A stretch of DNA of 64,000 bases from Pseudomonas triticicola. GTDB taxonomy: Bacteria > Pseudomonadota > Gammaproteobacteria > Pseudomonadales > Pseudomonadaceae. The DNA is taken from positions 2,889,001 through 2,953,000 of the forward strand of contig NZ_JAHSTX010000001.1 in the NCBI RefSeq assembly GCF_019145375.1, in the 5' to 3' direction. The position numbers were made by a program, and so were the translations under genes. The notes under the pieces were generated by a model. The model made no database searches. It was not told the origin of the DNA and saw nothing but the letters and a program-made list of their open reading frames with translations. Positions 34,518 through 43,159 of the stretch are shown here, one piece after another (the first letter of the stretch is position 1; every line of letters begins with the position of its first letter).

Positions 34518-36677
34518 ATGACCAGCATGGAACCCGGCGCCACCGGGGTCGATCCGCGCCTGAGCTTCGACGACCCGTTACTCGACGGCCTGCTGATCCT
34601 CTGCAAACTGCATGGCGCCACGGTCAGTCGTGCCAGCCTGAGCGCCGGGCTGCCCCTGAACAAACAACGCCTGAGCCTCGATCTGCTGCCCCGTGCAGCC
34701 GCGCGGGCCGGATTGCAGGCGCGGCTGTTGCGCCGTGACCTGAAAGACATTTCGCCACTGAACCTGCCGATCCTGCTGCTGCTCAACGACGGGCGCACCG
34801 CTGTGCTGCGGCGCTTTGGCGAGGACGGCAAAGCCCTGCTGCTGCCCAGCGAAGCCGACGGCGGCGAGCAATGGGTCAGTCGCGAAGAACTCAGCGAACA
34901 CTACAGCGGCCAGGCCTTGTTCGCCCGTCCGCGCCACGAACTCGAAGACCTGCGCGCGCCGCTGGTGCCACGGGTAAATGCGTGGTTTCGCGACACTCTC
35001 AAACTGTCGAAATGGCTGTACAGCGATGCGATTCTCGCCAGTTTTCTGATCAACCTGCTCGGCCTGATGGTGCCGCTGTTCGTCATGCAGACCTACGATC
35101 GCGTGGTGCCCAATCAGGCGACCTCGACGCTGTGGGTGCTTTCGATCGGTTTGCTGATCGGCACCGGTTTTGAACTGGTGCTGCGCGTGGTGCGTGCGCA
35201 TCTGCTCGACACCGCTGGGAAGAAAACCGATGTGATCCTCTCGGCAACGTTGTTCGAGCGCATCACCGGCATGTCGATGAAAGCGCGGCCGGCGACCATC
35301 GGCGGCTTTGCCCAGAGCATTCACGACTTCCAGGGCCTGCGTGAGTTTCTCACCGCCGTGACCCTGACCAGCCTGATCGACTTGCCCTTCGTGGTGTTGA
35401 TGCTGGTAGTGATCGGCCTGCTCGGCGGCTGGCTGGTGGTGATTCCGCTGCTGGCGTTTCCGATCACCATCATCTTCGCCATGGCGATTCAGGTGCGCCT
35501 GCGTGACACCGTGCAGAAAAGCCTGAGCCTCGGCGCCGAGCGTCAGGCAGTGCTGATCGAAACCCTCGGCGGTCTGGAAACCCTCAAGGCCTGCGGCGCC
35601 GAAAGCGAGCGCCAGCACAAATGGGAAAGCACCCACGGCGCCCTCACCCGCCTCGACAGCCACGCGCGCAACCTGTCGGCGCTGGCCACCAACGGCACGC
35701 TGTTCATCCAGCAGTTTTCCGGGATGGCGACGATTGTGGCCGGGGTCTACAGCATCATCGCCGGCAACCTCAGCGTCGGCGCGCTGGTTGCCACTTACAT
35801 GCTTGGCAGTCGTGTGCTCGCCCCGCTCGGCCAGATCGCCGGGCTGATCACCCGCTACCAGCAAGCGCAACTGACCATGAAAAGCACCGACGCGTTGATG
35901 GCGCTGCCGCAGGAACGCGACGGCAAACAACGGCCACTGGAACGCACGCAGCTGCAAGGTGCCCTCGACGTCAGCGGCGTGACGTTCCACTACAACGGCC
36001 AGAACGCACCGGCGCTGAGCGAGGTCAGCTTCAGCCTGAAAGCCGGCGAGCGGGTCGGCATCATCGGCCGCAGCGGCTCCGGCAAAAGCACGTTGGCGCG
36101 GCTGGTCATGGGTTTCTACGAAGCGGAGGAAGGCCAACTGCTGCTCGACGGCCTCGACCTGCGCCAACTGGACGTGGCTGACCTGCGCCAGCAGATCGGT
36201 TATGTCGCCCACGACTTGCCGCTGCTGGCCGGCAGCCTGCGCGACAACCTGACCCTGGGCGCGCGTTACATCAGCGATTCACGCATGCTCGAAGTCGCCG
36301 AACTGACTGGCGTCACCGAACTGGCCCGACAACACCCGCAAGGCTTCGACCGACCGGTGGGCGAACGCGGGCAATTGCTTTCCGGCGGCCAACGCCAAGC
36401 GGTGTTGCTGGCGCGGGCATTACTGCTCGATCCGCCGATCATGCTGCTCGACGAACCCACCAGCGCCATGGACAACAGCAGCGAAGATGCACTGCGGCAG
36501 AAACTGCATGGCTGGGTGCAAGGCAAAACCCTGCTGCTGGTCACCCACCGCACCTCGATGTTGAGCCTGGTGGACCGGTTGCTGGTGCTGGATAACGGCC
36601 GGGTCGTCGCTGACGGCCCGAAAGAAGCGGTCATCGATGCACTGCGCAAGGGCCGTGTCGGCTCGGCGGCGGTCTAG
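34518..36677 (+). CDS. mapB: Type I secretion ABC transporter (LapB/MapB-like)
   Basis: 719 residues. N-terminal C39-peptidase-like domain (about 10-140) that lacks the catalytic Cys, as in exporters of uncleaved RTX adhesins. A six-helix membrane domain follows (about 170-450, FLINLLGLMVPLFVMQTYDR). The ATPase domain (about 480-715) has Walker A GIIGRSGSGKSTLARL, signature LLSGGQRQAV, Walker B IMLLDEPTSAMD and H-loop VTHRTSM. It powers export of the divergent adhesin. mapC starts 10 nt later. Confidence 0.9.
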   Translation: MTSMEPGATGVDPRLSFDDPLLDGLLILCKLHGATVSRASLSAGLPLNKQRLSLDLLPRAAARAGLQARLLRRDLKDISPLNLPILLLLNDGRTAVLRRFGEDGKALLLPSEADGGEQWVSREELSEHYSGQALFARPRHELEDLRAPLVPRVNAWFRDTLKLSKWLYSDAILASFLINLLGLMVPLFVMQTYDRVVPNQATSTLWVLSIGLLIGTGFELVLRVVRAHLLDTAGKKTDVILSATLFERITGMSMKARPATIGGFAQSIHDFQGLREFLTAVTLTSLIDLPFVVLMLVVIGLLGGWLVVIPLLAFPITIIFAMAIQVRLRDTVQKSLSLGAERQAVLIETLGGLETLKACGAESERQHKWESTHGALTRLDSHARNLSALATNGTLFIQQFSGMATIVAGVYSIIAGNLSVGALVATYMLGSRVLAPLGQIAGLITRYQQAQLTMKSTDALMALPQERDGKQRPLERTQLQGALDVSGVTFHYNGQNAPALSEVSFSLKAGERVGIIGRSGSGKSTLARLVMGFYEAEEGQLLLDGLDLRQLDVADLRQQIGYVAHDLPLLAGSLRDNLTLGARYISDSRMLEVAELTGVTELARQHPQGFDRPVGERGQLLSGGQRQAVLLARALLLDPPIMLLDEPTSAMDNSSEDALRQKLHGWVQGKTLLLVTHRTSMLSLVDRLLVLDNGRVVADGPKEAVIDALRKGRVGSAAV

Positions 36678-36687
36678 GAGTTACGCC

Positions 36688-38049
36688 ATGCCTGCTTCTT
36701 CCGATAGCAACAAGCGCGGCTACTTCGACAGCTTCGGCAAAAGCGCCGAAGCCGAGTTCATGCCGGAAACCGCCGGCGCGGCGTTGCAGGATTCGCCGCG
36801 CAAATCGCGGATCACCGTGTGGCTGGCGGCAGCGCTGCTGATCGCCGCCCTGGTCTGGGCCAAATTCGCCGTGCTCGAAGAAGTGACCATGGGCGAAGGC
36901 AAGGCGATTCCGTCAAGCAAGGTTCAGGTGATCCAGAATCTCGAGGGCGGCATCGTCACCGAGATTTTCGTTCGTGAAGGCCAGATGGTCGGCAAGGGCG
37001 ACACCCTGCTGCGTCTGGATGACACGCGCTTTCGCTCGAACAAGGGCGAAAGCGAGGCCGACCGTTACGCGCTGACCGCACAGGTTGAACGGCTGTCAGC
37101 GGAGGCCGAGGGGCGCCCCTTCAAACTCTCCGCTGAAGTCATCGCCAAAGCGCCGCAAGTCGCCGAGGACGAGCGCTCGCTGTACGAGCAACGCCAACGC
37201 CGCCTGGCCAGCGAACAGCGCACCCTCAGTGAACAACTGCGGCAGAAAACCCAGGAACTGGCCGAATTTCGCTCCAAGCAGGGCCAGTTCAGTTCCAGCC
37301 TCGCGTTGTTGCAGCAAGAGATGAACATGTCGGAACCGCTGGTCAAAACCGGCGCCGTGTCACCAGTGGAAATCCTCAGGCTCAGGCGCAGCGCCGTGGA
37401 GATCCGTGGTTCGCTGAACGCTACCACGCTGGCGATTCCCCGCGCCGAATCGGCGATCGCCGAGATCCGCAGCAAGATCGACGAATCCGAGCAGACCTTC
37501 CGTTCCGAGGCCGCCAAAGAGCTGAATGAGAAACGCACCGACCTGTCGAAAATCACCGCCTCGAGCATCGCCATCGACGATCGCGTCAGCCGTACCACGG
37601 TGACGTCGCCGGTGCGTGGCGTGATCAAGCAGATGAAGGTCAACACCATCGGCGGCGTGGTTCAGCCGGGCAGCGACATGGTTGAAATCGTGCCGCTGGA
37701 AGACAACCTGCTGATCGAAGCCAAGGTCCGCCCGCAAGATGTCGCATTCCTGCATCCGGGCCAGAAAGCCATGGTCAAGTTCAGCGCCTACGATTACACG
37801 ATATACGGCGGGCTGAGCGCCAAGCTCGAGCTGATCGGCGCCGATACGATCACCGATGACAAGGGCAACAGCTTCTATCTGATTCAGGTGCGCACCGACA
37901 AGAATCACCTGGGCGGCGACGTGAAACCACTGCTGATCATCCCGGGGATGGTAGCGACGGTGGACATTATTACCGGTGAGAAAAGCGTCTTGGATTACCT
38001 GCTCAAACCGGTGTTGAAAGCGCGGACCGAGGCGATGCGTGAGCGCTAG
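36688..38049 (+). CDS. mapC: HlyD-family membrane fusion protein (LapC/MapC-like)
   Basis: 453 residues. One N-terminal membrane helix (ITVWLAAALLIAALVWAKF, about 42-60) is followed by a lipoyl-like half-motif (IQNLEGGIVTEIFVREGQMV), a long periplasmic coiled coil (about 120-290) and the second half plus beta-barrel (VTSPVRGVIKQMKVNTIGGV). It bridges MapB and the TolC-like channel. ATG is preceded by GGAG at 8 nt; in-frame codons upstream lie inside mapB. End is followed by a REP and the convergent DTW gene. Confidence 0.9.
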   Translation: MPASSDSNKRGYFDSFGKSAEAEFMPETAGAALQDSPRKSRITVWLAAALLIAALVWAKFAVLEEVTMGEGKAIPSSKVQVIQNLEGGIVTEIFVREGQMVGKGDTLLRLDDTRFRSNKGESEADRYALTAQVERLSAEAEGRPFKLSAEVIAKAPQVAEDERSLYEQRQRRLASEQRTLSEQLRQKTQELAEFRSKQGQFSSSLALLQQEMNMSEPLVKTGAVSPVEILRLRRSAVEIRGSLNATTLAIPRAESAIAEIRSKIDESEQTFRSEAAKELNEKRTDLSKITASSIAIDDRVSRTTVTSPVRGVIKQMKVNTIGGVVQPGSDMVEIVPLEDNLLIEAKVRPQDVAFLHPGQKAMVKFSAYDYTIYGGLSAKLELIGADTITDDKGNSFYLIQVRTDKNHLGGDVKPLLIIPGMVATVDIITGEKSVLDYLLKPVLKARTEAMRER

Positions 38050-38078
38050 TGATCTTTGAATTGCGGTGATTGATCTGG

Positions 38079-38149
38079 CGCTTTCGCGAGCAGGCTCGCT
38101 CCCACAATTGGAATGCGTTCCCCTGTGGGAGCGAGCCTGCTCGCGAAGA
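38079..38149. repeat. REP pair (BIME), copy 5
   Basis: CTTTCGCGAGCAGGCTCGCT then TGTGGGAGCGAGCCTGCTCG, tail-to-tail as in copy 3, between the convergent mapC and DTW genes. Confidence 0.9.
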
Positions 38150-38167
38150 AGCCCGCACAGACAATGA

Positions 38168-38764
38168 TCATCTGTCGCCATGGTTACGCTGGAAGACCTC
38201 CTCCCCCATCGCCGCAATCTGCCCTTCGATCAGCGCTTCAAACGGTTTCAGTAACGGCGCAAACGTCGTCGGCGCTTCGAGGGTTTCCAGCGCCTGCACG
38301 ATCGCCTCTATAGTCGACAGCGCCCCCGGCCCCGGTGCCTTGCGCAAGCGATAGCGCGACACGCCGCCCTCGGCCAGCGTCACCCGTGGCAGTGCTGCCA
38401 GCAGCGGATTGAGGTGCAGCATCTTGCGCGCTTTGCGCCAGGTGCCGTCCGGGACGACCAGCAACATTGGCTGATCATTTGGCGCGTAAACCTGCAGCGG
38501 CTGCGCATCCTCAGCCGGAAACAACAGCCGCGCCTGATAGCCCGGCCGGTTCAACAGTTTCGGCAAATCCTCGAATACCTCACCAACAATCAGCTCGGCA
38601 TTACTCAGCCCCAGCGCCGCCAGCCGCGCGGTATTGAGCGCGTGGCTGACCTCGCTCGGATGCTGCAGCACTAACACGCGCGTGCGGCTGTTGAGGTGCG
38701 GAATAAATGGACACAGGCAATGGGTCTGAGGGCGCAGGCAGCGCGGGCATTGGGCTCGGGACAT
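38168..38764 (-). CDS. DTW-domain tRNA-uridine aminocarboxypropyltransferase
   Basis: 198 residues. DTW proteins (TapT/YfiP group) transfer the 3-amino-3-carboxypropyl group of SAM to uridine 47 of tRNA (acp3U). Zinc-type cysteines open the protein (CPRCLRPQTHCLC), followed by VLVLQHPSEVSHALNTARL. The DTW-like motif here is PDGTWRKARKM, with Gly in place of the more usual aspartate-threonine order. It lies 6 nt downstream of gbuR, so it may be read from the gbuR transcript although the functions appear unrelated. Confidence 0.85.
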   Translation of the reverse strand: MSRAQCPRCLRPQTHCLCPFIPHLNSRTRVLVLQHPSEVSHALNTARLAALGLSNAELIVGEVFEDLPKLLNRPGYQARLLFPAEDAQPLQVYAPNDQPMLLVVPDGTWRKARKMLHLNPLLAALPRVTLAEGGVSRYRLRKAPGPGALSTIEAIVQALETLEAPTTFAPLLKPFEALIEGQIAAMGEEVFQRNHGDR

Positions 38765-38770
38765 GATGGG

Positions 38771-39664
38771 TTAGGCCTGATTCAATTGCGCTTTGAGCAA
38801 ATCGCGGAAGGTCTGGATCAGCGGCTCGCGGCTGCGGCCCCTGCGCATGATCATCGAAAACGGCGCCTGATAACCGAAGGTCGCCGGCAGCAGGACACGC
38901 AGATCACCCTTGTCGGCCCAAGCCTGCGCGTAGTGCTCCGGCAAGTAACCGATGTAGGCGCCGGAGAGCACCAGAATCAGCTGCGCTTCCATACTTTCCA
39001 CGGTCGCGGCACTGTGTTTGAAACCGTGCCGGGCCAGTTCCGCCTGACTCCAGTAACCGCGCCCGACCATCCGTTGCTGGGTGATGACCTGCTCGGGGAT
39101 GCGCCGTTCGTTGAACAGTGGATGGCGACTGCTGCAATACAGCCAGTGCTGCTCGCGGTACAGCGGCATATAGACCAGACCGCTCATGCGCGTGGAAAAC
39201 GCACCGATGGCCAGGTCGAGGCGATTGTCCTGCACGCCGAGTTGCAATTCATAGGGGCTCATCACTGACAGGTGCAAATGCACCGCCGGGTGTTCCTGGC
39301 TGTAGGCGCCGATGGCTTCGGCAAATGGCAGCGCCTTGTCGCTGACCGTGGAGTCGATCACCCCGAGATTGAGCGTGCCACGCAGTTCGCCCTTAAGCGC
39401 GGCGGCGTATTGCTCGAAGCCTTCCAGCTCGGCGAGCAGGCGCAGGGTTTCCTGATGGAACAGCTCGCCCTTGCTGGTCAGGCTGAAGCCACCGCGTCCA
39501 CGATGGCACAGCACCAGACCGAGCGCGGCTTCGAGCTGGCTCATGTAAGTGCTGATTGCCGAGGTCGACAGGTTGAGTTCCTGCTGCGCATTGGCAAAAC
39601 CCTGATGACGCACGACGCTGACGAAGATGCGCAGGAGTTTCAGGTCGGGTAAAGCGTTGGCCAT
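38771..39664 (-). CDS. gbuR: LysR-type regulator of guanidinobutyrate use, GbuR
   Basis: 297 residues with an N-terminal LysR helix-turn-helix (LKLLRIFVSVVRHQGFANAQ, then LNLSTSAISTYMSQLEAALG) and a periplasmic-binding-like effector domain. Divergent placement beside the guanidinobutyrase gene matches P. aeruginosa gbuR-gbuA, where GbuR activates gbuA in response to 4-guanidinobutyrate. ATG chosen to give MANALPDLKLLRIF; longer frames run into the repeat region. Confidence 0.85.
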   Translation of the reverse strand: MANALPDLKLLRIFVSVVRHQGFANAQQELNLSTSAISTYMSQLEAALGLVLCHRGRGGFSLTSKGELFHQETLRLLAELEGFEQYAAALKGELRGTLNLGVIDSTVSDKALPFAEAIGAYSQEHPAVHLHLSVMSPYELQLGVQDNRLDLAIGAFSTRMSGLVYMPLYREQHWLYCSSRHPLFNERRIPEQVITQQRMVGRGYWSQAELARHGFKHSAATVESMEAQLILVLSGAYIGYLPEHYAQAWADKGDLRVLLPATFGYQAPFSMIMRRGRSREPLIQTFRDLLKAQLNQA

Positions 39665-39702
39665 GTCTACTCCGGGCTTTGCAACTATGTGTCTGTGGGA
39701 AA

Positions 39703-39853
39703 AGCCCCTCACCCCAGCCCTCTCCCCGAGGGAGAGGGAGCTGATCTCCATGGCTTTCAAATCCTGAGTTCGACTCGATTTTTCAGGTCGATGCAGATTC
39801 CGCCAACAACTCGGTCGGCCCCCTCTCCCTTGGGAGAGGGCTGGGGTGAGGGC
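39703..39853. repeat. CCCCTCACCC/CCCTCTCCC repeat pair
   Basis: AAGCCCCTCACCCCAGCCCT and CTCCCCGAGGGAGAGGG at the left, and CCCCTCTCCCTTGGGAGAGG with GGGTGAGGGC at the right. It lies within the 395-bp gbuR-gbuA intergenic region; the promoters and the GbuR site must be in the remaining bases near 39860-40040. Confidence 0.8.
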
Positions 39854-40059
39854 AACAATCTTCAGCCCTACACTTCATTCGAACCCACCAAAGTCTAATC
39901 CCACCTCTCCCATTAGTTTAGAAAAATCTGAACTAAGTTTTTGCCCGTAGCGATTCTTCCCCGTCACTACATTTCGCATGATCGGCCCCACAGCGGCGTC
40001 CGAACCTGTGCTCAACGGCGCGCCGGCATAAATAAAACAAAGACGATGAGGCCCTACCC

Positions 40060-41010
40060 GTGGACAAGATTCTTCACCAACCACTGGGCGGCAATGAAAT
40101 GCCGCGCTTCGGCGGCATCGCCACCATGCTCCGACTTCCCCATGTACCGACCGCTGCCGGCCTCGACGCTGCCTTCGTTGGCGTGCCGCTGGACATCGGC
40201 ACTTCGCTGCGCCCCGGCACCCGCTTCGGGCCGCGCGATATCCGCACCGAATCGGTGATGATCCGCCCGTACAACATGGCCACCGGCGCCGCGCCGTTCG
40301 ACTCGCTGTCGGTGGCCGACATCGGTGACGTGGCGATCAACACCTTCAACCTGCTCGACGCCGTGCGCATCATCGAAGAAGCCTACGACAACATCCTCGA
40401 GCACAACGTCATCCCGATGACGCTGGGTGGCGACCACACCATCACCCTGCCGATCCTGCGCGCAATCCATAAAAAGCACGGCAAGGTTGGCCTGGTGCAC
40501 ATCGATGCCCACGCTGACGTCAACGATCACATGTTCGGCGAGAAGATCGCCCACGGCACCACGTTCCGTCGTGCCGTCGAAGAAGGTCTGCTCGATTGCG
40601 ACCGCGTGGTGCAGATCGGTTTGCGTGCCCAGGGCTACACCGCCGACGACTTCAACTGGAGCCGCGACCAGGGTTTCCGCGTGGTGCAGGCCGAAGAGTG
40701 CTGGCACAAGTCGCTGGCGCCGCTGATGGCGGAAGTGCGCGAGAAGGTCGGTGGCGGTCCGGTGTATCTGAGTTTCGATATCGATGGCATCGACCCGGCT
40801 TGGGCGCCCGGCACCGGCACCCCGGAAATCGGCGGCCTGACCACCATTCAGGCGATCGAAATCATCCGTGGCTGCCAGGGCCTCGAGCTGATCGGTTGCG
40901 ATCTGGTAGAAGTCTCGCCCGCTTACGACACCACCGGCAACACCTCGCTGCTGGCCGCCAACCTGCTGTACGAAATGCTCTGCGTACTGCCTGGCGTGGT
41001 TCATCGCTGA
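40060..41010 (+). CDS. gbuA: Guanidinobutyrase (ureohydrolase family)
   Basis: 316 residues. GbuA hydrolyses 4-guanidinobutyrate to 4-aminobutyrate and urea, a step of arginine breakdown. Ureohydrolase metal ligands are visible: TLGGDHTITLPI, VHIDAHADVND and LSFDIDGIDPAWAPGTGTPE for the two-Mn site. RPGTRFGPRDIRTES is the N-terminal family motif. GTG start with GAGG about 9 nt upstream. Agmatinase (SpeB) is the alternative reading, but the gbuR neighbour and the two transporters follow the gbu order of P. aeruginosa. Confidence 0.88.
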   Translation: MDKILHQPLGGNEMPRFGGIATMLRLPHVPTAAGLDAAFVGVPLDIGTSLRPGTRFGPRDIRTESVMIRPYNMATGAAPFDSLSVADIGDVAINTFNLLDAVRIIEEAYDNILEHNVIPMTLGGDHTITLPILRAIHKKHGKVGLVHIDAHADVNDHMFGEKIAHGTTFRRAVEEGLLDCDRVVQIGLRAQGYTADDFNWSRDQGFRVVQAEECWHKSLAPLMAEVREKVGGGPVYLSFDIDGIDPAWAPGTGTPEIGGLTTIQAIEIIRGCQGLELIGCDLVEVSPAYDTTGNTSLLAANLLYEMLCVLPGVVHR

Positions 41011-41020
41011 GGATCGGGTC

Positions 41021-41443
41021 ATGCACGCATGTGATCAGGTTCTGCATGCGGCCGCCGAGTTGGTCGCCGCGTTTGCCCGTAATGATCGCGAAGCTTACTT
41101 CGGTGCGTTCAGCGCCGATGCCAGCTTCGTTTTCTACACCCTCGACCAGCCATTGCTGTCGCGCGATGCCTATCAGGCGTTGTGGGACCGCTGGCGTGCC
41201 GAGGATGGATTCGAGGTGCTGTCGTGCACCTCGAGCAACGCCTTTGTCAGCCTGCAGGGTGACGTGGCGATTTTCATCCATGACGTGGCCACCGAGCTGC
41301 GCATGCAAGGGGAGCAACACTTCAGCCAGGAGCGCGAGACGATTGTTTTCAGAAGACAAGCGTCGAGCCTAGAACAACAAGGCCTATGGCTGGCCTGTCA
41401 CGAACATTTGTCCGCAATGCCGGAAGGGCTGCCACCCCCTTAG
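41021..41443 (+). CDS. NTF2/SnoaL-like protein of the gbu cluster
   Basis: 140 residues with the cone-like fold of nuclear-transport-factor-2 proteins: LVAAFARNDREAYFGAFSAD, WDRWRAEDGFEVLSC, and QERETIVFRR near the end of the domain, followed by WLACHEHLSAMP, a common ending of the SnoaL-3 group. No function is known. It lies 10 nt after gbuA and occupies the same slot as a hypothetical gene of the P. aeruginosa gbu region. Confidence 0.78.
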   Translation: MHACDQVLHAAAELVAAFARNDREAYFGAFSADASFVFYTLDQPLLSRDAYQALWDRWRAEDGFEVLSCTSSNAFVSLQGDVAIFIHDVATELRMQGEQHFSQERETIVFRRQASSLEQQGLWLACHEHLSAMPEGLPPP

Positions 41444-41494
41444 CCAATGGTGACGCTCACGCACGATGAGCGCGCCTGATGATCGGAGCAGATC

Positions 41495-42997
41495 ATGAAT
41501 AACAACAACAACGAAAAAAGCCTTAGCAGCATCGAAACAAACGGGGTCGAACAGATCCCGGATCATGAGCGCGACGCCCGACCCAGCGACTTGTTTCGCT
41601 TGATCTTCGGCGGCGCCAATACGTTTGCCACCGCTGTGCTCGGCAGTTTCCCGGTGCTGTTCGGCCTGTCGTTTCAGGCGGGTGTCTGGGCGATTGTCCT
41701 GGGTGTGGTGGTCGGTGCGCTGATCCTCGCACCGATGGGCCTGTTCGGCCCGCTCAACGGCACCAACAACGCCGTGTCTTCCGGTGCGCACTTCGGCGTG
41801 CACGGGCGGATTGTCGGGTCGTTCCTGTCGTTGCTGACGGCAATCGCGTTCTTTTCGCTGTCAGTGTGGAGCTCGGGTGATGCGCTGGTCGGCGGTGCCA
41901 AACGCCTCGTTGATCTGCCGGAAACCGACCTGACCCTGGGCCTGGCCTACGGTCTGTTCGCGCTGCTGGTGCTGACCGTGTGCATCTACGGTTTCCGCAT
42001 CATGCTGTGGGTCAACCGCATCGCGGTGTGGGCCGCGAGCCTGTTGTTCCTGCTCGGCATCTTCGCCTTCGCCCCTGCATTTGACAGCCAGTACGCCGGC
42101 AGCGTGGCGCTGGGTCAGGCCGGGTTCTGGGCGGCATTCATCGGCGCGGCGCTGGTGGCGATGAGCAACCCGATTTCCTTCGGTGCGTTCCTCGGCGACT
42201 GGTCGCGCTACATCCCGCGTGAGACGCCAAAGGGCCGGATCATGCTGGCGGTGATCGCCGCGCAACTGGCAACGTTGATTCCATTCCTGTTCGGCCTCGC
42301 CACCGCCACCATCGTCGCGATCAAGGCGCCGGACTACATCGCCGCGAACAACTATGTCGGCGGCTTGCTGGCCGTGTCGCCGAGCTGGTTCTTCCTGCCG
42401 GTGTGCCTGATTGCGGTGATTGGTGGCATGTCCACCGGCACCACGTCGCTGTATGGCACCGGCCTGGACATGTCGAGCGTGTTCCCGCGCGTGCTGTCCC
42501 GGGTCAAGGCGACCTTGCTGATCGGCGTGCTGTCGATCGCCTTCATCTTCATCGGCCGGTTTGCGGCGAACCTGGTGCAAAGCGTGTCGACCTTCGCCGT
42601 GCTGATCATCACCTGCACCACCCCGTGGATGGTGATCATGATCATCGGCCTGCTGGTGCGGCGCGGCTTCTACTGCCCGGATGACCTGCAAGTGTTCACT
42701 CGCGGCGAACAGGGCGGACGCTACTGGTTCAACCACGGCTGGAACTGGCGCGGTCTGGGGGCGTGGATTCCGAGTGCGCTGGTCGGCCTGTGCTTCGTCA
42801 ACCTGCCGGGGCAGTTCGTCGGCCCGCTGGGCGAACTGGCCGGTGGCATCGACATCAGCTTGCCGGTGACATTGGGCCTGGCGTCGGTGGTGTATCTGAC
42901 GCTGCTGCGCTGGTTTCCTGAGCCTCGGGAGGTGTTCGGGCCAACGGATGTGCGCAGTGAAGCCGCAATAAAACCTCAACTGCGTCAGGCAGCCTGA
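41495..42997 (+). CDS. NCS1-family permease of the gbu cluster
   Basis: 500 residues with twelve predicted membrane helices. It begins with a polar N terminus (NNNNNEKSLSSIETNGVEQI). Cytosine/purine-type NCS1 marks include LFRLIFGGANTFATAVLGSF, FGPLNGTNNAVSSGAHFGVH and AMSNPISFGAFLGDWSRYIP. The cluster suggests the real substrate is a guanidino compound such as guanidinobutyrate rather than a nucleobase. That is inference from position. Confidence 0.85.
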   Translation: MNNNNNEKSLSSIETNGVEQIPDHERDARPSDLFRLIFGGANTFATAVLGSFPVLFGLSFQAGVWAIVLGVVVGALILAPMGLFGPLNGTNNAVSSGAHFGVHGRIVGSFLSLLTAIAFFSLSVWSSGDALVGGAKRLVDLPETDLTLGLAYGLFALLVLTVCIYGFRIMLWVNRIAVWAASLLFLLGIFAFAPAFDSQYAGSVALGQAGFWAAFIGAALVAMSNPISFGAFLGDWSRYIPRETPKGRIMLAVIAAQLATLIPFLFGLATATIVAIKAPDYIAANNYVGGLLAVSPSWFFLPVCLIAVIGGMSTGTTSLYGTGLDMSSVFPRVLSRVKATLLIGVLSIAFIFIGRFAANLVQSVSTFAVLIITCTTPWMVIMIIGLLVRRGFYCPDDLQVFTRGEQGGRYWFNHGWNWRGLGAWIPSALVGLCFVNLPGQFVGPLGELAGGIDISLPVTLGLASVVYLTLLRWFPEPREVFGPTDVRSEAAIKPQLRQAA

Positions 42998-43009
42998 ATA
43001 AACGCAAAA

Positions 43010-43102
43010 CCCTGTGGGAGCGAGCCTGCTCGCGAAGACTTCAGCACATCCAACATTGGTGTGACTGACAGACCGCCTTCGCGAGCAGGCTCGCTCCCAC
43101 AG
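43010..43102. repeat. REP pair (BIME), copy 6
   Basis: CCTGTGGGAGCGAGCCTGCT and the inverted copy lie between the NCS1 and symporter genes, inside the presumed operon. Together with the 162-bp gap this suggests the last gene may be partly uncoupled from the rest. Confidence 0.9.
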
Positions 43103-43159
43103 GAAGCCTTGCAGACCCATTTGCTTGACCATAAAAAAGACAATCGGAGACACGCCATC

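Noticed and set aside
34578..36212. Minus-strand 544-codon ORF over the exporter ATPase gene
   Set aside because: The plus-strand frame has complete ABC-transporter motifs; the reverse frame is Gln/His/Arg-rich and motif-free.
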